Below the pieces are notes generated by a model. It searched no databases, was not told the DNA's origin, and was given only the letters and a program-made list of their open reading frames with translations. Both the position numbers and the translations under genes were made by a program. Below, piece after piece: positions 52,766 to 61,780 of a DNA stretch of 64,000 nucleotides. Every line of letters starts with the position of its first letter. Position 1 is the stretch's first letter. Origin of the DNA: CBDBCU01 sp965243185 (GTDB taxonomy: Bacteria > Chloroflexota > Dehalococcoidia > Lucifugimonadales > UBA3495); contig OZ251531.1 in NCBI GenBank assembly GCA_965243185.1, positions 1,302,001 through 1,366,000 of the forward strand. The letters are read 5' to 3'.

Positions 52766-54283
52766 CTATCCCGACCCTCCCAACTTTTCCCCACCAACGC
52801 CCTTACCCCAAAACACCGCCCCCATAACCCCCGCCAACGCCGCCAACGCCCCCGCCCGGAAAAATCCCTGAAACACCGTCAACCCCGCCTGCCGCACCGA
52901 TTCCCCATACGCCGCCAACCGCGCCGCCTGCTCCAACGCCGTCTCCCCCGCCAGTGGCAAAGGCAGCGTCAACCCCGCCGTCAACGCCTGAAACTCCGTA
53001 ATCCCCCACGCCGCCAACGCCGCCAGCCCCAAAGTCATCCCCAACAGCCGCGCCACCACCACCAGCGCCGCCGCCGTCCCCCGGTAATCCGCCACCACCG
53101 CGTTAATCGCCACCGCCGTTATCGGCGCAATCACCAATCCAAACCCCAACCCGGCTATCGCCAAATGTACCGTCAACTCCGGCTCCCCAATATCCAGCCC
53201 CCAACCGCTGACCAGATACAACCCGCCCGCCGTCAGCAGCAGCCCGGCTATCGTTACCGGCTGCGCCCCCAATCGTCCCAGCAGCAAACCCCCGACTATC
53301 GCCCCCACCGGTATCGCCGCCGTCAACCGCAGCAGCCACAACGCCCCCGTAAAAGCGTCTCGCCCCATCACCGTATTTGCCATTAGCGGCGTCGTTACCA
53401 ATGCGATAATCAACGCTACTCCCACCAGCAGTTGCGTCAAATTCGCCATCAAAAACGCCCGGGAACGGAACAACGCCGGTGGCAGCAATGGCTGATTTAC
53501 CCGCCGCTCCCAAAATCCCAATCCCGCCGCCAACGCCAACCCGCCGCCCAGCAATGCAAACGGCCATACCGATTCCAGCGTGAACAGCCCCGGCCGCGAC
53601 AACGCCACCGATAGAACCACCAGTGCCGCCACCAGCAAAATCCCGCCCCGATAATCCACCGCCGCCGCCCGCTGCCGCTCATTCGACAGCAGCAGCAATC
53701 CCGCCGCTACCAACGCCGCCTGCGGCAGATTCAGCCAGAACAGCCACCGCCAGTTCGCCCATTCCACAATCGCCCCGCCGTAGGCCGGCCCCAGCATCGA
53801 CCCCGCCTCCGCCGCACCGCCCACAATCCCCAATGCCAGCCCCCGCCGCTCCGGCGGCGCTACCGACACCGCCATTGCCATCCCGATGGGCACCGCCGCC
53901 GCCCCGCCGATTGCCTGCACTACCCGCGCCCCAATCATCCATTCCAAACTCCCCGACACCGCTACCAATACGCTCCCCCCGGCAAACACCCCCAGCATCA
54001 GCAGATAAATCCGGGGATAGCCATACACATCCGCCCACCGCCCGATTATCGGCATAAACGCCGTATAGCCCAGCAAATACGCCGTTACCACCCACGCCAC
54101 CCGGTCCAACTCCCCGATGGGAATCCGCAAATCCCGCATCACCGCCGGCAGCACCGTCACCACCACCGTTTGGTCCAACGCCGTAAAAAACGCCCCCAAC
54201 CCGATAACCGCCAACGCCACCCCGCTTGACGCCCGTCTCCTGCCCAACATAAAAAACCGCCGCAATCCCTCGAATAAAGCCAT
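52766..54283 (-). CDS. DHA2-family MFS multidrug exporter
   Basis: About 505 residues with fourteen predicted helices. ALDQTVVVTVLPAVMRDL and WVVTAYLLGYTAFMPIIGRWAD are motifs D1 and A; LGPAYGGAIVEWANWRWLFWLN is motif C, marking an EmrB/QacA-type drug:proton antiporter. ATG 54283 follows GGGAGGG, but that ATG lies inside TATAAT (54282-54287), so ATG 54250 may be the true start. It is between the two secreted paralogues on the other strand. Confidence 0.88.
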   Translation of the reverse strand: MALFEGLRRFFMLGRRRASSGVALAVIGLGAFFTALDQTVVVTVLPAVMRDLRIPIGELDRVAWVVTAYLLGYTAFMPIIGRWADVYGYPRIYLLMLGVFAGGSVLVAVSGSLEWMIGARVVQAIGGAAAVPIGMAMAVSVAPPERRGLALGIVGGAAEAGSMLGPAYGGAIVEWANWRWLFWLNLPQAALVAAGLLLLSNERQRAAAVDYRGGILLVAALVVLSVALSRPGLFTLESVWPFALLGGGLALAAGLGFWERRVNQPLLPPALFRSRAFLMANLTQLLVGVALIIALVTTPLMANTVMGRDAFTGALWLLRLTAAIPVGAIVGGLLLGRLGAQPVTIAGLLLTAGGLYLVSGWGLDIGEPELTVHLAIAGLGFGLVIAPITAVAINAVVADYRGTAAALVVVARLLGMTLGLAALAAWGITEFQALTAGLTLPLPLAGETALEQAARLAAYGESVRQAGLTVFQGFFRAGALAALAGVMGAVFWGKGVGGEKLGGSG

Positions 54284-54299
54284 TATACCTGCCCTCCCC

Positions 54300-54464
54300 C
54301 ACCGTCCTTCTCCCCCAAAGGGGGAATCCAGAACCGCCGCCCTTAAAAACTCCCCCAAACTCCCAACGCCTCCACTATGTCATTCCGACCAACGGGAGGA
54401 ATCTAAAATGCCCGCCGTTGACTCCTCTCGAGACTTTTAGATTCCTCCCTGCGGTCGGAATGAC
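54300..54464. repeat. Palindromic repeats, families 1 and 2
   Basis: A family 1 part (54300-54330: TTCTCCCCCAAAGGGGGAAT) and a complete family 2 element (54379-54464), GTCATTCCGACC to GGTCGGAATGAC with CCTCTCGAGACTTTTAGATT inside. Confidence 0.75.
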
Positions 54465-54595
54465 CTGGGGGACGCCGGATTGACCTGGCGGCCGGATAAC
54501 CAATCCGGCCGCCAAATTTTTTTCGCACCCCTCTCCCGGCCCCCCAACCCCCTCCGGCAGCCAACCCCTCCCCGCCCCAATTTCCCCAATCGCAA

Positions 54596-54643
54596 AAAGG
54601 GCGGGATTTTTGGCTTGACAAAAATCCCGCCCTTTCCTACACT
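54596..54643 (+). promoter_or_regulatory. Promoter with -35 next to a hairpin arm
   Basis: AAAGGGCGGGATTTT (54596-54610) pairs with AAAATCCCGCCCTTT (54621-54635); TTGACA (54615-54620) is in the loop, and TACACT (54638-54643) lies 17 bp on. The stem differs in sequence from that at 51678 but the layout is identical. Confidence 0.65.
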
Positions 54644-54699
54644 TTTATTACCGGCTTATCCCCGGCATTAAAAGGCTCTAGCCGCCCGGAGGTATCCCA

Positions 54700-55764
54700 A
54701 TGAACCGCTACCGATTCCCTATTGCCATCCTAGCCCTGTCCGCCTTGACCCTGCTCCTGTTCTTTACCGCCAGCCCCGACCCCACGGCCCAAGCCGCCCC
54801 TCGCTCCATTCCTTGGGACTGCTCCGACTGGCAAGAGTCCCCCGCCGTTGCCGATGCCGATGACGCCCGCGTCTCGATGATCCTCGAAACCCTGGCAGCC
54901 AACCGCGGCAAGTCCATCTACTGCGCCATCGACCAGTCCGACACCTGGACCAAGTCCGAAACCTGGCTTGCCGGCCGGGACCGCAACGAGCGGGACGACA
55001 CCGTCTATTTCGGCCAAAGCGGCAACTTCCGCGGCTTTCTCGCCGCCCAGGAAGGCTACCTGACCGACGGGGAATCCGGCGTAACCGGCGTCAGCCGCGA
55101 CCTCATCTTTGAGTTTCCTCGGGAGGAACGCCGCCGCCGCACCATCACCAAACGCCTGTTCCTTGAACCCAGCGCCGACTTTGACCAGCGGGTTTGGTCC
55201 GAGTGGGGCGGCAGGACCGAGCAGGTGAGTACCGGCTCCCGGATCTTACAAGCCCAATACCGTTTTACTGACGCGGGTTTTAATACCCACTTTGATCCGT
55301 CGATACCGAATACCCAGTACGGCTGGCCGCACTCCCGGGTCGATAACTGGCCCACCCTGCTCCGGGAAAAGGGCAACGAACGCTGCCGGGCTTTGGGCTA
55401 TCAACGCGGCGTCAACCCCCAAATGTCCTTCGTTCACCCGGAGACCGAGGCCGAATGGCTTTCTAAAAGGAATGAACCTTCCAGTAACCCTGGTTGGATA
55501 CCTGGCGACACCGTCACCGGTCTGGCCTGGCCCGCTGATAGCGTCCGGGTGGAATACGCTAACCCCCTTACCGGTAGTACGACTTCCGAGTTTAATGAGC
55601 AAGCCGAAGGGGCGAAAGGCGACAACGCAAAGCGTCTGGCGGCGAATGCGAATGCCCATTACGCCTACATCGACATTGCCGGCAACCCCAACTGGTACGG
55701 CTGGGCCCGGCAAAGCTTCCCCTTCAGCGTCACCTGCATCAAGAAAATCCGCAAACGCCGCTAG
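54700..55764 (+). CDS. Secreted protein, paralogue 2
   Basis: A 354-residue protein with a signal (PIAILALSALTLLLFFTA) and the same conserved N-terminal domain as paralogue 1, nearly identical over about 115 residues. The C-terminal 200 residues are new (GGRTEQVSTGSRILQAQY, GYQRGVNPQMSFVHPETEAE, YIDIAGNPNWYGWARQSF), except for the end TCIKKIRKRR. The layout, conserved N-domain with variable body and conserved basic end, suggests swapping of the middle part. No family is recognised. Confidence 0.8.
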   Translation: MNRYRFPIAILALSALTLLLFFTASPDPTAQAAPRSIPWDCSDWQESPAVADADDARVSMILETLAANRGKSIYCAIDQSDTWTKSETWLAGRDRNERDDTVYFGQSGNFRGFLAAQEGYLTDGESGVTGVSRDLIFEFPREERRRRTITKRLFLEPSADFDQRVWSEWGGRTEQVSTGSRILQAQYRFTDAGFNTHFDPSIPNTQYGWPHSRVDNWPTLLREKGNERCRALGYQRGVNPQMSFVHPETEAEWLSKRNEPSSNPGWIPGDTVTGLAWPADSVRVEYANPLTGSTTSEFNEQAEGAKGDNAKRLAANANAHYAYIDIAGNPNWYGWARQSFPFSVTCIKKIRKRR

Positions 55765-55778
55765 CCGTGGTCCTTAAC

Positions 55779-55899
55779 CGTCATTCCCGCCATTCCCACG
55801 AAAGGGGGAATCCAGAACCGCCGCCCTTAAAAACTCCCCCAAAAACCCAAAAGTTTTGCGGGGGTGCGGGGGAACTTTATGTGACAGTTCCCCCGCCGT
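55779..55899. repeat. Family 1 and family 3 repeats before RNA copy C
   Basis: CATTCCCACGAAAGGGGGAA (from 55790), the phrase CCGCCCTTAAAAACTCCCCC seen also at 54335, and the family 3 block with GGGGGAACT...AGTTCCCCC (55847-55899). The AT-rich bridge GAAAATTCATCCCATTTATC leads to the promoter. Confidence 0.75.
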
Positions 55900-55950
55900 A
55901 ACTCCCAAAATCCAATTTCCCAATTCCCGAAAATTCATCCCATTTATCTA

Positions 55951-55979
55951 TTGACAACTACAACTCCCGCCCCCATAAT
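55951..55979 (+). promoter_or_regulatory. Promoter of RNA copy C
   Basis: TTGACA (55951-55956), 17 bp, CATAAT (55974-55979), then AAAA as in the other two copies. Confidence 0.8.
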
Positions 55980-55985
55980 AAAAAT

Positions 55986-56530
55986 TGCGAAGGTCAGACC
56001 TAGCCCCGGGACGCCGGGTCTCAAAACGATACGCTAGCTTACCGTGAAATATAGCTCACAGCGCGCTGTGGACGCCCCCGGCCCCCGCGGCCGTCAAGCG
56101 TCCCGCTCCTAACCCCGGGGAAACGGCCTAAGGCCCCGCATTCCCCAACCGGAGCAGCGGAAAACGGCAAATCTCACCCGCCGCCAAACCGCTACCCCAT
56201 CCCTACAGGAGCTGGAGTTAACAGGTTGACTGGAGGTGCGGTCAACCCCGGTAGCTGGACTGGGCCAACCCGCCGGAATGGCAACCATACCAACCGGCGT
56301 TACTAACCACCCCAAGGTCTAGTTTGCCGTCAGGCAATTCTGGCCGGGTAATACCGGCATGAGTACGCCAGTGTGCCAACCGGTGTATGGCGTCCCAATG
56401 ACCAGACTTGCCAACCCCCTCCCGCAAGGGCGGAACCTCCGGCCAGAGCTTCCGCCCCGGCGCCCCTACCCCAATGCTGATAAATACTAAACTCAACCCG
56501 CCGGGGCAGCCAGGAGTTCCTGCCCCGGCA
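55986..56530 (+). ncRNA. Unrecognised structured RNA, copy C
   Basis: The third copy: CCCCGGGACGCCGGGTC, CGCTAGCTTACCGTGAAAT, CACAGCGCGCTGTG (56057-56070), CTACAGGAGCTGGAG, GGTTGACTG/CGGTCAACC hairpin (56224-56246), CCGGAATGG-CAA-CCATACCAACCGG (56273-56297), GGGCGGAA...TTCCGCCC (56428-56457) and the end hairpin GCCGGGGCAG/CTGCCCCGGC (56500-56509, 56520-56529). It is closer to A in the middle and to B at the end. Transcription toward the SWIM gene is possible but the end hairpin suggests a separate RNA. Confidence 0.7.
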
Positions 56531-56699
56531 ATACCCCGTACTCAGCCCCGCCCCCAACCGCCATCTCCTCATAAAAAAACCCCGAAATACCGCCGTAGCC
56601 CCTTGACCCCCGCCCTTAATTGCGACTACAATCAATCTAACCGGCCGTTAATCATCCGGCCGCCGCCGCACCCCATCCCCGCAAAGTCAGGAGGATTGA

Positions 56700-56963
56700 A
56701 TGAACTCCGGTTTCATCGGGAAGGTTGACAAAGCCAAGAAGTACGCCGAGGAAAAGGAACGGGTCACCATCGACCGCTTCCACGCCACCTTTGTCGGGAA
56801 CCACAACACCTACGAAGTCAAGTTCGAGGCCGGCGCGTGGCATTGCGAATGCCTCTTTTTCACCACCCGCGGCGTTTGCAGCCACATCATGGCTTTGCAG
56901 CGGATTCTGGATGATGTCCTGGCCCGCGGCCAGCAAGCCGCCCCGGCCCTGGAACCCGCCTAG
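56700..56963 (+). CDS. SWIM zinc-finger protein
   Basis: An 87-residue protein with the SWIM motif CECLFFTTRGVCSH (C-x-C-x(n)-C-x-H). ATG 56700 has AGGAGG upstream. SWIM fingers bind DNA or proteins; a stand-alone short one like this is seen in several Chloroflexota, without known role. Confidence 0.85.
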   Translation: MNSGFIGKVDKAKKYAEEKERVTIDRFHATFVGNHNTYEVKFEAGAWHCECLFFTTRGVCSHIMALQRILDDVLARGQQAAPALEPA

Positions 56964-57056
56964 CCCCCATTACCCGCCCCGGCATCAGACTGGAACCGGC
57001 CGGCAGCCCCTCGCCACCCCGGCCGTTTGCCCGCCGGTAGCCCGGTAGCTTGCCGG

Positions 57057-57830
57057 CTACAAATAATCCCGCGCAAAGTCGGCGCAGCCGGCGGTCATCC
57101 CGTCCAAATCCCAGTCAAAGGACAGGATTACCGAGCGGTCCGCCGTGGCTTCCAGCAACCGTTGCCCCTCTTTGGCAACAATGCTCTCCGCCCGCCGGTA
57201 GTCCAGTTCCTGTGGCTCAATCCCGGAACGGTTGCAGACCATAATCGGCAAGCCGTTATCCGCCGTGCGCCGCTCCCACTCCCCATCCGGCGCGCACTGC
57301 CCCGGCCCCCACGCTGCCGGCGATACATACAACTGCGCGCCTTTCTCCTTGAGGATTTTCCCCACATCATTTTTATAGGCATCCGCGCAAATCAGGATAC
57401 CCACCCTAACCCCGTCGCATTCAATCGGTTCAACTTCCGTCCCCCCGGTGGACCAACTCTCCGCCCCGCGCAACGCCTTGACCTTCCGGTGTTTGCCGCT
57501 GATTTCCCCCCGCCGGTTGATAACAAAGACGGTGTTGAACAAATTGCCCGTCGCCGTATCCCGCTCCGGATGGGAAAGAAACACCGTAACCCCCAACTCC
57601 CGCACCAAGCGGCAATAGCCCGCCATCCACTCATCCGGCTGCGGCCGTATCCAGTCAACGCCGATTTTAGGGACAAAAACATAGCCCGGGATGCAGAGTT
57701 CCGGGGTAACAATCCAATCCGCCCCGGCCGCCGCCGCCCGGCGGGTCGCCCGTTCCACCAACTCCCGATTGCCGGCCACATCCCCGGTAACCGGCGCCAA
57801 GTGCAGCAGAGAAACCCGTAGTTGACCCAT
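57057..57830 (-). CDS. Nitrilase-superfamily carbon-nitrogen hydrolase
   Basis: A 257-residue hydrolase with the Glu-Lys-Cys triad: Glu44 in VTPELCIPGY, Lys115 in GKHRKVKAL and Cys148 in VGILICADAY. The family cleaves amides or nitriles. The start ATG 57830 gives the usual beta strand QLRVSLLHLAPV. The substrate is unknown. Confidence 0.9.
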   Translation of the reverse strand: MGQLRVSLLHLAPVTGDVAGNRELVERATRRAAAAGADWIVTPELCIPGYVFVPKIGVDWIRPQPDEWMAGYCRLVRELGVTVFLSHPERDTATGNLFNTVFVINRRGEISGKHRKVKALRGAESWSTGGTEVEPIECDGVRVGILICADAYKNDVGKILKEKGAQLYVSPAAWGPGQCAPDGEWERRTADNGLPIMVCNRSGIEPQELDYRRAESIVAKEGQRLLEATADRSVILSFDWDLDGMTAGCADFARDYL

Positions 57831-57975
57831 CGCGCCATACCCCCGACCGTCCCGAATATCGCCGCCCATTATAGCGCATTCCCCGCCCCGTCCCCCCCTT
57901 GACTAAACGGATCTATAGCGGCAAAATAGTATAAGATAAACCGCAGCGCCCACCATCCCCTGGTTTCCCCAACCC

Positions 57976-58049
57976 TGCCCGGTAGTGTAACGGTAGCACG
58001 TCAGCCTTTGGAGCTGTAAGTCTGGGTTCGAACCCCGGCCGGGCAGCCA
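57976..58049 (+). tRNA. tRNA-Gln (TTG)
   Basis: Acceptor TGCCCGG/CCGGGCA, D arm with GTAACGGTAGCAC, anticodon loop CTTTGGA (anticodon TTG), T arm TGGG-TTCGAAC-CCCGG region, discriminator G and encoded CCA. A promoter-like TTGACT (57899-57904) lies upstream. Confidence 0.95.
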
Positions 58050-58148
58050 GCAGTTCCCCCAATCCGGTATCCCGCAACTCATTTCCCCCACACCGCAAAC
58101 CCCCCAAACACCACCGCCCACCGGCCGGCCGCCCTTGTCGAGGGTTTT

Positions 58149-58538
58149 ATGACCACCTACGGCATCCGCGAATTCAAATCTCGGGTCAGCGAAATCCTCC
58201 GCAACCTGGAAAACGGCGAGGAAGTAATCATCACCCGCCGGGGAAAACCCTGCGGAAAACTCACCCCCGTCCCGCCGCCCGCCGAGGAAAATCCGGCATT
58301 GGCCGCCCTCCGGGAAAAGTACCAGTCCCTCCCCGACCGGGACTTCGCGGAACTCCAGGCCACTATCAAAGGTTTCTGGAAAGTCCGCCCCCTACCCGGA
58401 GAGGAGGGAAATCGTCCCTTGTCCACCTTGCGCGGCGCTTTCCGGGACACCCTGCCCACCGCCACCTGGGATGACTTTCAGGAAATCAAAAAGATTTGGG
58501 AACCCCGTCCATTGCCGGATACTGGCGACGCCGAGTAG
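58149..58538 (+). CDS. Phd/YefM-type antitoxin, no adjacent toxin
   Basis: A 129-residue protein; the first 45 residues (YGIREFKSRVSEILRNLENGEEVIITRRGKPCGKL) are the Phd/YefM DNA-binding fold. The rest is an acidic linker with two weakly similar parts (WKVRPLPGEE and WEPRPLPDTGD). Normally a PIN or RelE toxin follows; here the next 170 bp hold only a repeat, so it is an orphan. Confidence 0.85.
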   Translation: MTTYGIREFKSRVSEILRNLENGEEVIITRRGKPCGKLTPVPPPAEENPALAALREKYQSLPDRDFAELQATIKGFWKVRPLPGEEGNRPLSTLRGAFRDTLPTATWDDFQEIKKIWEPRPLPDTGDAE

Positions 58539-58560
58539 TCCGACTCGGTTTATAGAAACC

Positions 58561-58620
58561 GTCATTCCCACGATAGAACCCGTCATTCCCACGAAAGTGG
58601 GAATCCAGAAATGCCGCTAG
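58561..58620. repeat. Palindromic repeat, family 1
   Basis: GTCATTCCCACGATAGAACC and then CATTCCCACGAAAGTGGGAATCC..AGAAATGCCG, a left half that is identical to the start of the copy at 4273. Confidence 0.8.
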
Positions 58621-58706
58621 GTATAACCAATCGTCCCTCCCCCCATTTGACCTATCCGCCCCTGCCCGCTATAGTATCCCCCAACTGCTGACGCGGCGGG
58701 GGCTTT

Positions 58707-59444
58707 ATGTTTGCTTTGATACTGGCCGGAGGCAAAGGGGAACGGCTGCGGCCGCTGACCGACTCCTTGCCCAAGCCTATGGCCCCGCTGGCCGGCAAGC
58801 CCCTTCTGGAACACCAAGTAGAGTGGCTGCGGCCAGCCGGCGTTTCCGATGTGGTCTTTCTGGTCAGCTATCGCTGGCAGCAGGTCAAGGCCCATTTCGG
58901 GGACGGCGGCAATTTCGGCATCCGGGCTTACTACAGCGTCGAGGATTCGCCCTTGGGCCGCGGCGGCGCCCTTCGGCAGGGTTTTAATCAGGTTCCCGAA
59001 ACCGCAGCCGCCGTCTTTGTCCTGAATGGGGATATTATCACCGCCGCCGACCCGATGGCGATAGTTGACGCCTACCGCCGCCGTCAAGCCACCCATCCCG
59101 CGCATCTGGCCACCCTTATGGTCACGCCCATGATTAGCCCCTACGGAATTGTCGAACTGGCTGCGGATGACCGCATAACCGCCTTTCGGGAAAAGGCCGA
59201 ACTGCCGCACTGGATTAACGCCGGCATCTATATCTTTGACCGCCGCATCGCCCCGCTGCTCCCGGCCTTGGGCGACCACGAAACCGCAACCTTTCCCCAA
59301 CTGGCCCAGCAAGGCCGCATCGCCGCCTTTCCCACCCGGGAATTCTGGCGCAGCGTCGATTCCTTTAAGGATTTGCGCGAAGCCGCGGATTTTCTGAAAG
59401 CAAGCCGCCCGGCCGCCGCGCCGCTATCCGCATCCCCAGGTTGA
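58707..59444 (+). CDS. Sugar-phosphate nucleotidyltransferase
   Basis: A 245-residue protein of the NTP_transferase (glucose-1-P or mannose-1-P) family: LILAGGKGERLRPLTDSLPKPM, then GDIITA in place of GD at the metal site, and the HWINAGIYIFDRR segment. It activates a sugar for glycan synthesis. It lies four bases before moxR, so may be in that operon. Confidence 0.88.
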   Translation: MFALILAGGKGERLRPLTDSLPKPMAPLAGKPLLEHQVEWLRPAGVSDVVFLVSYRWQQVKAHFGDGGNFGIRAYYSVEDSPLGRGGALRQGFNQVPETAAAVFVLNGDIITAADPMAIVDAYRRRQATHPAHLATLMVTPMISPYGIVELAADDRITAFREKAELPHWINAGIYIFDRRIAPLLPALGDHETATFPQLAQQGRIAAFPTREFWRSVDSFKDLREAADFLKASRPAAAPLSASPG

Positions 59445-59448
59445 CTCA

Positions 59449-60414
59449 ATGACCACCCCCATCCTCAGCCCCGAAACCGTCCGCCGCGTCGCCGACGCTA
59501 TGGCGCGCATCAAAGCCAGCGTCGGCCAGGTCCTGGTCGGCAAAGCGGATGTAGTCGAGTTGACCCTCGCCGCCGTGCTCAGCGGCGGGCATATCCTGGT
59601 CGAGGATGTGCCGGGCATCGGCAAAACTACCCTGGCCCGGGCCCTCGCTAACTCCCTCGATTGCGCTTTCAAGCGGATCCAGTTCACCCCGGACTTGATG
59701 CCGGCGGACATCACCGGCATCCACTACTACAGCCAGAAAAGCGGCGAATTCGAGTTTCGCCCCGGCCCCATTATCGCCCAAATCGTACTGGCTGACGAAA
59801 TCAACCGCGCCACCCCCCGCACCCAGTCGGCCCTGCTGGAAGCTATGGCCGAAGGGCAGTTGACCATCGACGAAACCACCGTGCCGCTGCCCACGCCCTT
59901 TCTGGTCATCGCCACCCAAAACCCCATTGAACTCGAAGGCACTTTCCCCTTGCCCGAAGCCCAACTGGACCGTTTCCTCCTCCGCCTGCAACTCGGCTAC
60001 CCGGCCGAAGCCGAGGAGGAGGAAATGCTGCTGCGTTTTGAGCAGGCGGAACCCTTGGCCGACCTGCGCCCGGTTACTACCGCCGCTGCAATCCTCGAGT
60101 TTCAGGGATTGACCCGCCGGGTCTATGTTGACCCGGTGCTGCGCAACTATGCCGTCCGCATCGTGCAGGCCACCCGGCAGCACCCGGATGTAGAGTTGGG
60201 CGCCAGCCCCCGCGCTACAATGGGCTTATACCGGTGCAGTCAAGCCTTGTCCCTGCTCCGCGGCCGGGAGTATGTTACCCCGGATGAAATCAAAACCTTG
60301 GCTCCCTATACCTTGGGCCACCGGGTCATCGTCAAATCCCAAGCCCGGCTGCGGGAACGCACCGCCGCCGGAATCATCGCAGACCTACTAGAGCAGGTAA
60401 CGGTGCCGGTCTAG
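59449..60414 (+). CDS. MoxR-family AAA ATPase
   Basis: A 321-residue AAA protein with Walker A (DVPGIGKTT, Lys59) and Walker B (VLADEINRA, Asp116-Glu117), sensor 1 in VIATQNPIE and GTFPLPEAQLDRF. MoxR ATPases work with DUF58 partners as chaperones in assembly of enzymes or secreted proteins. The DUF58 and DUF4129 genes follow. Confidence 0.93.
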   Translation: MTTPILSPETVRRVADAMARIKASVGQVLVGKADVVELTLAAVLSGGHILVEDVPGIGKTTLARALANSLDCAFKRIQFTPDLMPADITGIHYYSQKSGEFEFRPGPIIAQIVLADEINRATPRTQSALLEAMAEGQLTIDETTVPLPTPFLVIATQNPIELEGTFPLPEAQLDRFLLRLQLGYPAEAEEEEMLLRFEQAEPLADLRPVTTAAAILEFQGLTRRVYVDPVLRNYAVRIVQATRQHPDVELGASPRATMGLYRCSQALSLLRGREYVTPDEIKTLAPYTLGHRVIVKSQARLRERTAAGIIADLLEQVTVPV

Positions 60415-60440
60415 CACGACCGGCAACTCTGGATAGCAAC

Positions 60441-60510
60441 CGTCCTTCCCACGAAAGTGGGAATCCAGAAATGCCGTTGCCTCTGGATTCTCCTTTTCAC
60501 GGGAATAGCG
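60441..60510. repeat. Palindromic repeat, family 1, inside the moxR operon
   Basis: CCCACGAAAGTGGGAATCC...AGAAATGCCG, then CTCTGGATTCTCCTTTTCACGG, close to the copy at 4273. It separates moxR from the DUF58 gene by 127 bp. Confidence 0.8.
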
Positions 60511-60541
60511 GTAAGCAAGTCGCTACGTACCGGTGCAGGTT

Positions 60542-61780
60542 ATGCTTAACGATTTCTGGCCTTTTATCGGCGGTCTCCTGCTCTTTATCGGGCTGGTCGC
60601 CAGCCTGGGATTGCTGCTGATTGTCGGCGCGTTGGTGCTTATCGTCTGGGCCTTAGCCAAGTTCTGGGACCGCTTCGCCTTTCGCGAAGTGAACCATTGG
60701 CGCGGCCTCTCCCGCAACCGCGCCTTTGTCGGCGACGCCTTGGAATACACCGTTACCCTGGCTAACGACAAGATTGTCCCCCTGATCTGGGTCGATATTC
60801 AGGATAACTTTCCCCCGGAACTGGACTTGCCCGGCGCCACGGTGCGCGGCACCGGAATGGAAGCCTCCCGGGAACACCGCATCACCACTTCCCTCTTGCC
60901 CTACCAGCAAGTAACCTGGAAGTATCAACTCCATTGCCTGGCCCGGGGCTATCACCGCATCGGCCCGGCCCGCCTGCGCAGCGGCGATATTTTCGGCTTC
61001 ACCGCCGCCGAAACCCGGCAAACCGGCGTTGACCACATCCTTGTCTATCCCCGGGTCGTGGACTTGCGGCGGCTGATTTTCCCCTCGGAACATCCTTTAG
61101 GCGAAGCCAAAGGGCGGCGGAACATCTATCCCGACCCCAGCCGCTTTATGGGGCTGCGGGACTATCAGCCCCGCGACCCGATGAAGCATATTGACTGGAA
61201 AGCCACCGCCCGCCGTTCCCTGCTCCAAACCCGCATCTTCGAGCCGGCCGTAGCCCTGAATGTGCTGATTGCAATGAACGCCACCACCAACGAATTCGCT
61301 TGGCAGGGCAGCAACCGGCGGCGCTTTGAGCGGGCCGTTACCGTGGCGGCCTCGGTAGCCGGCTATTGCGCTGAAGCCGGCTACAGTTTCGGGCTAATCA
61401 GCAACGGCGTAGCGGTCTATTCCGGCAAGGGCATCAGCATACCCTTGGGCAGTTCCCGGCAGCAGTTGGGCTTGACTCTGGAAGCCCTGGCTATGGCCGG
61501 CCCTTATTCGGTGATTACCCTGGTCGATCTGCTGCAAAGCGCACGGGATTCCCTGCCCGCCGGCGCTACCGTAGCCCTTGTTACGGCGGTAGTCACCCGG
61601 GCCCTGGCTGATGAGATTGCCGTCTTTCAAGCCCGCGGCTACCGGGTCATTGTGCTGTACGCCGGCGATGGCGGCCCGGAAATCCGCTTGTCCGGCGTAA
61701 CCGTCCATTCCTTGGGGCCAATTCTCGACACTCTGGAAATGGAAACGGCGGTCGATTATGAGTCAGTTCTGGCGGACTAG
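60542..61780 (+). CDS. DUF58 protein
   Basis: About 412 residues: two helices at the N-terminus, then the DUF58 core with GRRNIYPDPSRFMGLRDYQPRDPMKHIDWKATAR, split here as GLRDYQPRDPMKHIDWKATA, and a vWA-like end. It is the partner of MoxR. ATG 60542 or GTG 60533 are both possible. The stop overlaps the next gene by 23 bp. Confidence 0.92.
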   Translation: MLNDFWPFIGGLLLFIGLVASLGLLLIVGALVLIVWALAKFWDRFAFREVNHWRGLSRNRAFVGDALEYTVTLANDKIVPLIWVDIQDNFPPELDLPGATVRGTGMEASREHRITTSLLPYQQVTWKYQLHCLARGYHRIGPARLRSGDIFGFTAAETRQTGVDHILVYPRVVDLRRLIFPSEHPLGEAKGRRNIYPDPSRFMGLRDYQPRDPMKHIDWKATARRSLLQTRIFEPAVALNVLIAMNATTNEFAWQGSNRRRFERAVTVAASVAGYCAEAGYSFGLISNGVAVYSGKGISIPLGSSRQQLGLTLEALAMAGPYSVITLVDLLQSARDSLPAGATVALVTAVVTRALADEIAVFQARGYRVIVLYAGDGGPEIRLSGVTVHSLGPILDTLEMETAVDYESVLAD

